Source of the DNA: Tissierellales bacterium
GTDB lineage: Bacteria; Bacillota; Clostridia; Tissierellales; JASKZW01
Assembly: GCA_030152145.1 (NCBI GenBank)
Contig: JASLIL010000047.1
Span: 1 to 8,364 of the forward strand
Direction of reading: 5' to 3'
DNA: 8,364 bases
Both the position numbers and the translations under genes were made by a program. Positions 1-5,982 of this stretch are shown here, in pieces. The notes under the pieces are model-generated. The model saw only the letters and a list, made by a program, of their open reading frames with translations. It was not told the DNA's origin and made no database searches. Position 1 is the stretch's first letter. Each line of letters starts with the position of its first letter.

Positions 1-341
1 CTGGAGATCAAGTTCAGCTGACTAGTAAGGAAGAATATATTGATTGGATAAAAAAACTGACTGTCAAAATAGAGAAGGTTAAGCTTTCCAATGCGGCCTT
101 AGAAGTTCTTTCCATAATAGCCTATAAACAGCCTGTTACAAAATCAGAGATAGATTCTATAAGAGGGGTTAAGTCAGACAAGGTAATTGAGACCTTAATG
201 TCAAGAAATTTAATTTATGAGGCTGGCAGATTAGATAGTCCAGGAAGACCTATTATATATAGGACTACTGATGACTTCCTGTCTTTACTATCAATATCTA
301 GTATAGATGAGCTGCCTGAAGTAAGGTTAGAGGGTGATTAA
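1..341 (+). CDS. scpB: Segregation and condensation protein B, 3' part
   Basis: This is the C-terminal 112 residues of ScpB, read from base 3 to a TAA stop at 339-341; the start lies outside the window. ScpB is a dimeric winged-helix protein that joins ScpA and SMC in the bacterial condensin complex, which compacts and separates newly replicated chromosomes. The family is recognised from the conserved run LSNAALEVLSIIAYKQPVT (fragment residues 28-46), followed by EIDSIRGV and the signature EAGRLDSPGRPIIYRTT (residues 73-89), and from the closing SIDELPEV. Full-length ScpB is about 180-200 residues, so roughly 40% is missing. The reading frame is intact. Its stop lies one base before the preferred ATG of rluB, so the two genes are probably translationally coupled. 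An scpA gene is expected just upstream but is not visible. Confidence 0.93.
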   Translation, partial: GDQVQLTSKEEYIDWIKKLTVKIEKVKLSNAALEVLSIIAYKQPVTKSEIDSIRGVKSDKVIETLMSRNLIYEAGRLDSPGRPIIYRTTDDFLSLLSISSIDELPEVRLEGD

Positions 342-342
342 T

Positions 343-1062
343 ATGAGATTACAAAAGTATATGGCCAAGTGTGGCGTGGCTTCAAGGAGAAAATCTGAAG
401 AGATTATAGAGGCTGGCAGGGTTTCTGTAAATGGTCAGCTAGTTAAAGAAATGGGCTATAAGGTTAAGCCTGGAATAGATAGGGTCCAGGTTGATGGTCA
501 AAATATTTACTTGGAAGAGGATAGGGTCTATCTTCTTTTAAATAAGCCTAGGGGTTATATCACTTCCCTTAAGGATGATTACAATGAAGATCTAGTTATA
601 GATCTGATAGATGGGGTGGAGGAGCGTATCTTTCCAGTAGGTAGATTGGATAAGGATACTAGTGGGCTTTTACTTTTAACTAATGATGGGGATTTAACCT
701 ATAAGCTAACCCACCCTAGTTTTGAGGTTGAAAAAACCTATATAGCCTTGATTGAAGGTATACCTAATCAAGAGGAAATCACCAGATTTGAAACTGGTAT
801 TGAGCTGGAGGAAAAGGTGACAGCTCCTAGCAGCTTTAAGATTTTAGAGCTTGAAAATGATAAGGCCCTAGTTGAAATAGTTATACATGAAGGCCTAAAT
901 AGACAGGTAAGAAGGATGTGTGAAGCTATAGGTCATTCTGTTATTGAATTGAAAAGACTTAAATTTGGGCCTATAGATCTAGGCAATCTGGACTTGGGAA
1001 AATTCAGGCATTTAAGGGAAGAGGAAGTAGATCTATTAAAAAAAGAAGTAGAAAGGACTTAA
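343..1062 (+). CDS. rluB: 23S rRNA pseudouridine synthase RluB family (RsuA/RluB/RluE/RluF)
   Basis: A 239-residue pseudouridine synthase that isomerises a uridine in structured RNA, by family most likely 23S rRNA near the peptidyl-transferase centre. An N-terminal S4 RNA-binding domain (MRLQKYMAKCGVASRRKSEE to about residue 60) precedes the catalytic domain. The hallmark GRLDKDTSGLLLLTNDGD spans residues 100-117, and D103 is the expected catalytic aspartate. The C-terminal motif LNRQVRRMCEAIGH (185-198) is also typical. I chose ATG 343 because the AGAGGGTGAT-like ribosome binding site (about 329-338) ends a few bases before it. A GTG at 334 is in frame and would add three residues, but it lies inside that binding site. 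The gene begins just after the scpB stop, and the methyltransferase gene begins 3 bases after its end. The scpB-rluB pairing is common in Firmicutes. RsuA-type 16S specificity cannot be excluded from sequence alone. Confidence 0.92.
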   Translation: MRLQKYMAKCGVASRRKSEEIIEAGRVSVNGQLVKEMGYKVKPGIDRVQVDGQNIYLEEDRVYLLLNKPRGYITSLKDDYNEDLVIDLIDGVEERIFPVGRLDKDTSGLLLLTNDGDLTYKLTHPSFEVEKTYIALIEGIPNQEEITRFETGIELEEKVTAPSSFKILELENDKALVEIVIHEGLNRQVRRMCEAIGHSVIELKRLKFGPIDLGNLDLGKFRHLREEEVDLLKKEVERT

Positions 1063-1065
1063 GCT

Positions 1066-1641
1066 ATGGCATATAAAAATTTTAATAATCCGGTTACATT
1101 TTCTAAAAATATTATAAATGGCTTTTTAAAGCCAGGTATGGTTGCTTGTGACTGCACTTGTGGAAATGGACATGACACTCTCTTGCTTTCTAACCTTGTA
1201 GGGGAAGCTGGTAGGGTCTATGGTTTTGATATACAGGACTTGGCTATAAATAATACAAGGGAGAGGTTATCTAAGTTTGGGAAATATGATAATCTTTTTT
1301 TATTTAAGGAAAGTCATGAAAAAATAGATGAATGTATTGAAGAGCCTCTGGATTTAATAATTTACAATCTAGGCTATCTGCCTGGGGGAGATAAGACCAT
1401 TAAAACCAGTCACAGTTCAAGCTTAAACTCAATTAGTAAAAGCTTGAAAAAATTAAAGGCTAATGGAATTTTGCTTGTAACATGTTATACTGGACATGAA
1501 GGTGGTTTAGAAGAGCAGCTAGAAGTTAAAAAATTATTTGAAAATTTAGAACAAAAGCAATACAATGTTATTGAGTTTAAGTTTTTGAATCAGAAGAATA
1601 ATCCACCAATATTATATGGTGTTGAAAAAAATAATATCTAA
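1066..1641 (+). CDS. mnmM: Class I SAM methyltransferase, YtqB/MnmM family (tRNA wobble-uridine modification)
   Basis: A 191-residue Rossmann-fold methyltransferase. The SAM-binding motif I is CDCTCGNGHDT (residues 28-37 plus flanks), followed by the acidic ribose-binding position in YGFDIQ (D55). The family signature NLGYLPGGDK occupies residues 101-110, and NPP (179-181) lies near the C-terminus. These match the family long called 'rRNA methylase' (YtqB), whose Bacillus member is now known as MnmM. MnmM methylates 5-aminomethyl-2-thiouridine at tRNA position 34. Assignment to the family is firm from the motifs; the tRNA substrate is carried over from the family. The length is typical. The gene starts 3 bases after the rluB stop, with an AAAGGA-like ribosome binding site inside the end of rluB, so co-translation is likely. 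Asparagine is coded by AAT in 18 of 20 cases, in contrast to korB. Confidence 0.85.
   Translation: MAYKNFNNPVTFSKNIINGFLKPGMVACDCTCGNGHDTLLLSNLVGEAGRVYGFDIQDLAINNTRERLSKFGKYDNLFLFKESHEKIDECIEEPLDLIIYNLGYLPGGDKTIKTSHSSSLNSISKSLKKLKANGILLVTCYTGHEGGLEEQLEVKKLFENLEQKQYNVIEFKFLNQKNNPPILYGVEKNNI
1538..1566 (+). promoter_or_regulatory. Candidate internal sigma-A promoter for the carboxyltransferase gene
   Basis: TTGAAA (1538-1543) and TACAAT (1561-1566) are separated by exactly 17 bases, and each box matches the sigma-A consensus at 5 of 6 positions. The site lies within the last 100 bases of mnmM. It would start transcription near 1573, about 87 bases before the downstream ATG. Good matches also arise by chance in AT-rich coding DNA, so this is a prediction. 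Confidence 0.42.
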
Positions 1642-1659
1642 ATCAATGGAGGTTTTCTT

Positions 1660-3060
1660 ATGTCAAAAGTTAAAATAACAGAAACTATATTAAGAGATGC
1701 TCACCAATCTCAAATAGCAACACGTATGCCTATAGAAGATATGTTACCTATTTTAGAGAAACTTGATAAGGTAGGTTTTCATTCTTTAGAAGTTTGGGGT
1801 GGGGCAACTTTTGATGCATGTTTAAGATTTTTAAACGAAGATCCTTGGGATAGGCTTAGAACTTTGAGAAAGCATTTACCTAATACAAAGCTACAGATGC
1901 TTTTAAGAGGTCAAAACCTGTTGGGATATAAGCACTATTCAGATGATGTAGTAGATGAGTTTGTAAAAAAATCTATAGAGAATGGTATTGATATAATAAG
2001 AATATTTGATGCCCTAAATGACCCTAGAAATATTAGACAGTCAATAGAGTCTACTATTAAGTATGGGGGACATGCTCAAGTTGCAGTTTCATATACTACC
2101 AGCCCAGTACATAATAATGAATACTATATAGACCTTTGTAAGGAATTAGAAAAAATTGGAGCACATTCAATATGTATAAAGGATATGTCCGGTATTCTGC
2201 TTCCATATGAAGCTGAAAAATTAGTTAGAGCTTTGAAAAAAGAGATAAATATACCTATACAGATTCACTCACACTTTACAAGTGGTATAGCTAATCAAAC
2301 ATACATGAAGTGTATAGAGGCTGGTGCAGATGTTATAGATACAGCCCTATCACCTCTAGGTATGGGTACAAGTCAACCAGCAACTGAGTCAATGATAGCT
2401 TCCCTACAGGGATCAGAATACTATCCAGACTATATAGATATGGAACTTTTACTAGAGATTACTGACTACTTTAATGATTTAAAGGAGAAGTACATTGAGA
2501 AGGGACTTTTAAATCCAAGAGTGCTAAATGTAGATGTTAGAACCTTGAAATACCAAGTTCCTGGAGGTATGCTATCAAACCTAGTATCTCAATTACAGGC
2601 TCAAAATGCCCTAGATAGGTTTGATGAAGTTTTACAGGAAGTTCCTAGAGTTAGGGAAGATTTTGGTTATCCACCACTAGTAACTCCTATGAGTCAAATG
2701 GTAGGTACACAATCAGTTTTCAATGTGCTTTTAGGTGAAAGATATAAAATGGTACCTAATGAAGCTAAGAACTATATGAAGGGAATGTATGGAAAAACTA
2801 CTGTTCCTGTAAGTGATGAAATAAGAAAGAAAATTATAGGAGACGAGGAAGTCTATACAGGTAGACCAGCAGACCTATTAGAACCTGAGCTAGACAAGTA
2901 CAGAGAAGAAATTAAGGAATATATAGAACAGGATGAGGATGTTTTAAGCTATGCTTTATTCCCACAAGTTGCTATGGATTTCTTCAAGCTTAGACAGGCT
3001 GATAGATATGGTATAGATTCTGAAATGTTAAATGAAAAGGATGCAGTGCATCCAATATAA
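1660..3060 (+). CDS. oadA: Biotin-dependent carboxyltransferase (oxaloacetate decarboxylase alpha / pyruvate carboxylase subunit B type), without biotin domain
   Basis: A 466-residue carboxyltransferase of the HMGL-like TIM-barrel family. Such enzymes move a carboxyl group between oxaloacetate/pyruvate and carboxybiotin. The expected metal and catalytic residues are present: D13 in TILRDAHQS, the carbamylated lysine K174 in CIKDMSG, and H203/H205 in QIHSHFTSG. Other hallmarks are EVWGGATFD (44-52), LLRGQNLLGY (81-90), DALNDPRN (117-124) and TSQPATESM (237-245). The conserved carboxylase C-terminal segment (about 300-440) follows. Typical OadA is about 590 residues and ends in a biotinyl domain with an MKM motif. 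This protein stops at the end of the carboxylase region with no such motif, so a separate biotin carrier must be used. No carrier, beta subunit or biotin carboxylase lies in the window. A transcarboxylase 5S-like role is equally possible. GGAGG (1648-1652) sits 7 bases before the ATG, and a strong terminator follows the stop. Confidence 0.85.
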   Translation: MSKVKITETILRDAHQSQIATRMPIEDMLPILEKLDKVGFHSLEVWGGATFDACLRFLNEDPWDRLRTLRKHLPNTKLQMLLRGQNLLGYKHYSDDVVDEFVKKSIENGIDIIRIFDALNDPRNIRQSIESTIKYGGHAQVAVSYTTSPVHNNEYYIDLCKELEKIGAHSICIKDMSGILLPYEAEKLVRALKKEINIPIQIHSHFTSGIANQTYMKCIEAGADVIDTALSPLGMGTSQPATESMIASLQGSEYYPDYIDMELLLEITDYFNDLKEKYIEKGLLNPRVLNVDVRTLKYQVPGGMLSNLVSQLQAQNALDRFDEVLQEVPRVREDFGYPPLVTPMSQMVGTQSVFNVLLGERYKMVPNEAKNYMKGMYGKTTVPVSDEIRKKIIGDEEVYTGRPADLLEPELDKYREEIKEYIEQDEDVLSYALFPQVAMDFFKLRQADRYGIDSEMLNEKDAVHPI

Positions 3061-3062
3061 AG

Positions 3063-3097
3063 AAAAACCAGCCTAAGGATCCTTGGGCTGGTTTTTT
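3063..3097 (+). terminator. Rho-independent terminator after the carboxyltransferase gene
   Basis: Bases 3063-3076 pair with 3083-3096 in a 14-bp stem with one G-T pair (CCAGCC against GGGCTGG at its core), around a GGATCC loop. The stem runs straight into a T-tract (3092-3097). It starts 3 bases after the stop. The A-run on the 5' side also gives the opposite strand a U-tract, so it could work in both directions. It separates the upstream unit from the kor operon. Confidence 0.9.
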
Positions 3098-3182
3098 ATA
3101 GATTAAATAAATTAGGAATTATTAAAATAATGAAAGATTTATTGCAAAGCCATAAAACATCTTCAAATATATGAAATTTTAC

Positions 3183-3211
3183 TTGCAGTAATTAGGGCCA
3201 TTTGTTATCAT
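3183..3211 (+). promoter_or_regulatory. Candidate promoter of the kor operon
   Basis: TTGCAG (3183-3188) and TATCAT (3206-3211) are separated by 17 bases. The -10 box matches 5 of 6 consensus positions and the -35 box only 3 of 6. Transcription would start near 3218, leaving an untranslated leader of about 40 bases. The setting supports it: the site lies between a terminator and the first gene of a new unit. The rest of the 159-base gap is AT-rich and holds a 6-2-6 inverted repeat (3118-3131) but no riboswitch fold that I recognise. Confidence 0.4.
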
Positions 3212-3241
3212 TAAATAAGAAATAATATTAATTTACATATC

Positions 3242-3248
3242 AAGGAGG
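3242..3248 (+). promoter_or_regulatory. Strong ribosome binding site that fixes the TTG start of korD
   Basis: AAGGAGG lies 8 bases before TTG 3257. No in-frame ATG occurs near this position, and starting any later would remove residues ahead of the first cluster motif. This perfect site therefore decides a TTG start. Confidence 0.8.
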
Positions 3249-3256
3249 TATATCTG

Positions 3257-3475
3257 TTGAGTAATAGGGAAGCTTTAAAGCTAAATGTTATAAAAAGCTA
3301 TTGTAAGGGCTGCGGAATATGTGTAGAATTCTGTCCTAAGAGCGTATTGGAACTAGAGAATGAAAAAGTAATTATAGCACGTGAAAACGATTGTATTAGG
3401 TGTGGACAATGTGAGCTAAGATGTCCTGATTATGCTATATATTTGGAGGAAGATAAAAATGACGATAAAGAATAA
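3257..3475 (+). CDS. korD: 2-oxoacid:ferredoxin oxidoreductase delta subunit (2x[4Fe-4S] ferredoxin-like)
   Basis: A 72-residue electron-transfer subunit with two [4Fe-4S] binding motifs. The first is CKGCGICVEFCP (about residues 16-27); the second is CIRCGQCELRCP (about 46-57). Each has the CxxCxxCxxxCP pattern of bacterial two-cluster ferredoxins. It should relay electrons from the thiamine-bound intermediate in KorB to a soluble ferredoxin in the cytoplasm. The acidic C-terminal tail (EEDKNDDKE) is short and probably flexible. Translation starts at TTG behind a perfect AAGGAGG site. The 3' end overlaps the start of korA by 17 bases. Its place directly before korA, korB and korC identifies it as the delta subunit rather than a free ferredoxin, and its size fits that family. 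Confidence 0.92.
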   Translation: MSNREALKLNVIKSYCKGCGICVEFCPKSVLELENEKVIIARENDCIRCGQCELRCPDYAIYLEEDKNDDKE

Positions 3476-4589
3476 ACTTATGCAAGGTAATGAAGCTTGT
3501 GTTGAGGGAGCTTTAGCTGCAGGTATGAAGTTTTATGCAGGTTATCCTATAACTCCATCTACTGAGATAGCAGAATTATCTTCAGAGAAACTACCAAAAG
3601 TTGGTGGTAAATTTTTACAAATGGAAGATGAAATTGCTGGAATAACAGCAGCGATAGGAGCATCACTAGCAGGTTTAAAAAGTATGACAGCTACTAGTGG
3701 TCCTGGATTTTCTTTAAAGCAGGAAGTAATAGGATATGCATCTATAGCAGAAATTCCTTGTGTAGTTGTAGATGTTCAAAGGGGAGGACCAAGTACAGGT
3801 TTACCAACTTCTCCATCACAAAGTGATATAATGCAAGCAAGATGGGGTACTCACGGAGACCATTCAATTATTGCACTTTATCCAAACTCAGTTAAAGAAA
3901 TCTATACAGAAACAATCAGAGCTTTTAACTTAGCTGAAAAATACAGAACTCCTGTAATATTCCTTATGGATGAAGTTATAGGACATATGAGAGAGAGAAT
4001 CAACATAGATGAAGACTATCCAGTAGTAGACAGGAAGAAACCAACTGTTGGAAAAGATGAGTATCTACCATATAAGGCTGATGAAGATTTAATACCTCCT
4101 ATGGCAGCATTTGGTGAAGGATATAAATTCCATGTAACTGGTTTAGTACATGATGAAACTGGATTCCCTAAAAATGATAAGAAAATTGCTGAAAAAGCTT
4201 TAAATAGATTAATAGATAAAATAGAACTAAACAAAGAAGATATCTTATCAAATGAAGAATACATGCTAGATGATGCTGAACATGTAGTATTAGCATATGG
4301 ATGTACTTCAAGATCTGCTAAAGAAGCTGTAGATATAATGAGAAGAGAAGGTATTAAGGTTGGTATGTTTAGACCTATTACAATATGGCCATCACCAGAT
4401 AAGAGAATAGAAGAGTTGGCTAAGAAGGTTAAGTCAATTAACGTTATAGAGATGAATATGGGACAGTATTTCCTAGAAGTAGATAGAATAGCAAACAAGC
4501 ACACAGAAGTTAGAAGTTATACTAGGATGAATGGTGAATTAATAGAGCCACAAGAAATTATTACATATGTTAAGGAGGTAGCTAAATAA
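3459..4589 (+). CDS. korA: 2-oxoacid:ferredoxin oxidoreductase alpha subunit
   Basis: A 376-residue alpha subunit that, with KorB, forms the active site for oxidative decarboxylation of a 2-oxoacid to acyl-CoA. The pyrimidine-binding domain comes first, with GYPITPSTEI (28-37), QMEDEIAGI (54-62), TSGPGFSLK (79-87) and the strongly conserved QRGGPSTGLPTSPSQSD (107-123). The transketolase C-terminal-like domain follows, including GMFRPITIWPSP (302-313) and NVIEMNMGQ (328-336). I chose ATG 3459 because GGAGG (3445-3449) sits 9 bases upstream. An earlier in-frame ATG at 3432 has no binding site and would deepen the overlap with korD. The alpha and gamma parts are separate, as in KOR/VOR-type enzymes and unlike single-chain pyruvate oxidoreductases. 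The motifs favour 2-oxoglutarate or branched-chain 2-oxoacids over pyruvate but do not settle the substrate. Confidence 0.92.
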   Translation: MTIKNKLMQGNEACVEGALAAGMKFYAGYPITPSTEIAELSSEKLPKVGGKFLQMEDEIAGITAAIGASLAGLKSMTATSGPGFSLKQEVIGYASIAEIPCVVVDVQRGGPSTGLPTSPSQSDIMQARWGTHGDHSIIALYPNSVKEIYTETIRAFNLAEKYRTPVIFLMDEVIGHMRERINIDEDYPVVDRKKPTVGKDEYLPYKADEDLIPPMAAFGEGYKFHVTGLVHDETGFPKNDKKIAEKALNRLIDKIELNKEDILSNEEYMLDDAEHVVLAYGCTSRSAKEAVDIMRREGIKVGMFRPITIWPSPDKRIEELAKKVKSINVIEMNMGQYFLEVDRIANKHTEVRSYTRMNGELIEPQEIITYVKEVAK

Positions 4590-4590
4590 G

Positions 4591-5400
4591 ATGTCAAGTG
4601 AATTAGTAAATAAATATTTTCGTGATGATAAACTTCCTCATATATGGTGTCCAGGATGTGCTAACGGGGTGGTTACTAGATGTATAGTAAAGGCAATAGA
4701 TAACTTAGGTTTAGATCCAGAGAAGGTTTGTATAGTATCTGGTATAGGATGTTCATCAAGAGCTTCAGGCTATTTAAACTTTAACACAGTACATACAATT
4801 CATGGTAGAGCCTTGGCTTTTGCTACAGGTATTAAGATGGCTAATCCAGAATTAGAGGTTATAGTTATAACAGGAGATGGAGATGCTAGTGCTATAGGTG
4901 GTAACCACTTAATACACGCTTGTAGAAGAAACATAGATATAACTACAATAGTATTTAACAACAATATATACGGTATGACAGGTGGACAATATTCACCAAC
5001 AACTCCAACAGGTGACAAGGGAACAACAGCACCTTACGGAAACCTAGATGATACTTTTGATATTGCAAAATTATCAGAGGCAGCAGGTGCAACTTATGTA
5101 GCTAGATCAACAGCTTACCATGCTAACATGCTAATTAAACAAATAGAAGCAGGAATTCAAAATAAAGGTTTTTCACTAGTGGAAGCTATGACTACTTGCC
5201 CAACTTACTATGGTAGAAGAAACAAGAAGGGTGGAGCTGTAGACATGATGAACTTACTTAAGGATTCAACTGTAAACATTGTGGCAGCAGATAAGCTTAG
5301 TCCAGAAGAACTAGAAGGTAAGTTAATAATTGGTGAACTGCATAAAGCTGAGAGAAGAGAATATACTGAAAAGTATACAGAGCTTATAAATTCACTTTAA
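4591..5400 (+). CDS. korB: 2-oxoacid:ferredoxin oxidoreductase beta subunit (thiamine pyrophosphate-binding)
   Basis: A 269-residue beta subunit that binds thiamine pyrophosphate and Mg2+. Visible motifs are WCPGC (19-23, cysteines expected to help hold the proximal cluster), GIGCSSR (51-57), HGRALAFATG (71-80) and the TPP motif GDGDASAIGG (95-104), which closes with the asparagine run NNNIYG at 123-128. GMTGGQYSPTTPTG (128-141) is typical of KOR/VOR beta subunits. Length is normal. It starts 2 bases after the korA stop, with AAGGAGG (4572-4578) inside the korA end, so the two subunits are likely made together. AAC codes for 13 of 18 asparagines, against 2 of 20 in mnmM. Such a shift usually marks a highly expressed gene. 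It acts in the cytoplasm with KorA, KorC and KorD. Confidence 0.94.
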   Translation: MSSELVNKYFRDDKLPHIWCPGCANGVVTRCIVKAIDNLGLDPEKVCIVSGIGCSSRASGYLNFNTVHTIHGRALAFATGIKMANPELEVIVITGDGDASAIGGNHLIHACRRNIDITTIVFNNNIYGMTGGQYSPTTPTGDKGTTAPYGNLDDTFDIAKLSEAAGATYVARSTAYHANMLIKQIEAGIQNKGFSLVEAMTTCPTYYGRRNKKGGAVDMMNLLKDSTVNIVAADKLSPEELEGKLIIGELHKAERREYTEKYTELINSL

Positions 5401-5421
5401 GCTGAAAAGGAGAGATTTTTT

Positions 5422-5982
5422 ATGGAAAAGAAAGAGTTCGTTTTAAGTGGTTCAGGTGGACAAGGATTAATTCTAGCTGGAATAATCTTAGCAGAAAGTG
5501 CTTTAATGGACAATAAAAATGCAGTGCAAATGCAGTCATATGGACCAGAAGCAAGAGGTGGAGCTAGTAAGGCTGAAGTTATAATTAGCGAGGGAGAAAT
5601 AAACTACCCTAAAGTTAAGGCATCTGATGTTTTACTTTGTCTTACAACAGCTTCCTTTGATAAATATAAGAAAAATATTAAAGAAAATAGTTTGATTATA
5701 TTAGATGAACAAGTAGAAGTTAAGGAAAAAATTGAAGGTGCAAAAATAGTAAAAATGCCTATTATCCAAACTGCAACAGAATTAGGCCGTACTATGGTTG
5801 CTAACATAGTAGCCTTAGGAGCTATAGGTCAGATTACTGGTATAGTTTCAAAAGAGTCACTAGAGGAAGCTATATTAAAAAGAGTACCAAAGGGAACAGA
5901 GGAGTTAAACTCCAAGGCTTACAATGCAGGTATAAAACTAGCTAAAGAACAAAGGGAAGTGTTATATGGAGAAGTATCTTGA
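5422..5982 (+). CDS. korC: 2-oxoacid:ferredoxin oxidoreductase gamma subunit
   Basis: A 186-residue gamma subunit of the pyruvate/ketoisovalerate oxidoreductase catalytic-domain family. It shows the N-terminal glycine motif GSGGQGLILAG (10-20) and the family signature SYGPEARGG (39-47). LDEQVEV and MVANIVALGAIGQITG (125-140) complete the typical pattern. In related enzymes this subunit contributes to CoA binding and complex assembly. An AAAGGAGAG site (about 5405-5413) precedes the ATG, and the gene begins 21 bases after korB with no terminator between them. The last 17 bases overlap the start of the regulator gene, which ties regulator synthesis to translation of this subunit. Confidence 0.92.
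   Translation: MEKKEFVLSGSGGQGLILAGIILAESALMDNKNAVQMQSYGPEARGGASKAEVIISEGEINYPKVKASDVLLCLTTASFDKYKKNIKENSLIILDEQVEVKEKIEGAKIVKMPIIQTATELGRTMVANIVALGAIGQITGIVSKESLEEAILKRVPKGTEELNSKAYNAGIKLAKEQREVLYGEVS

Noticed and set aside
334..342. GTG 334 as the start of rluB
   Set aside because: The codon lies inside the likely ribosome binding site, and ATG 343 starts exactly at the S4 domain's usual MRLQK N-terminus.
3202..3218. A Rex-like redox operator over the kor -10 box (TTGTTA ... AATAA)
   Set aside because: Only one half-site resembles the clostridial Rex pattern, and the spacing is one base short. In AT-rich DNA this is not enough.
3098..3256. A riboswitch or T-box leader before korD
   Set aside because: The likely leader is only about 40 bases and shows no conserved aptamer core or terminator/antiterminator pair.
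3432..3458. ATG 3432 as the start of korA
   Set aside because: It has no binding site and would overlap korD by 44 bases, whereas ATG 3459 has GGAGG at good spacing.
4016..4504. A 162-residue open frame on the minus strand
   Set aside because: It lies wholly inside korA on the opposite strand, has no recognisable motif or convincing ribosome binding site, and korA is clearly the real gene.
4800..5018. A 72-residue open frame on the minus strand
   Set aside because: It is antisense to the conserved TPP-binding region of korB, and its low-complexity hydrophobic sequence reflects the complement of that region.
5604..5807. A 67-residue open frame on the minus strand
   Set aside because: It is antisense to korC with no supporting start signal or family resemblance.
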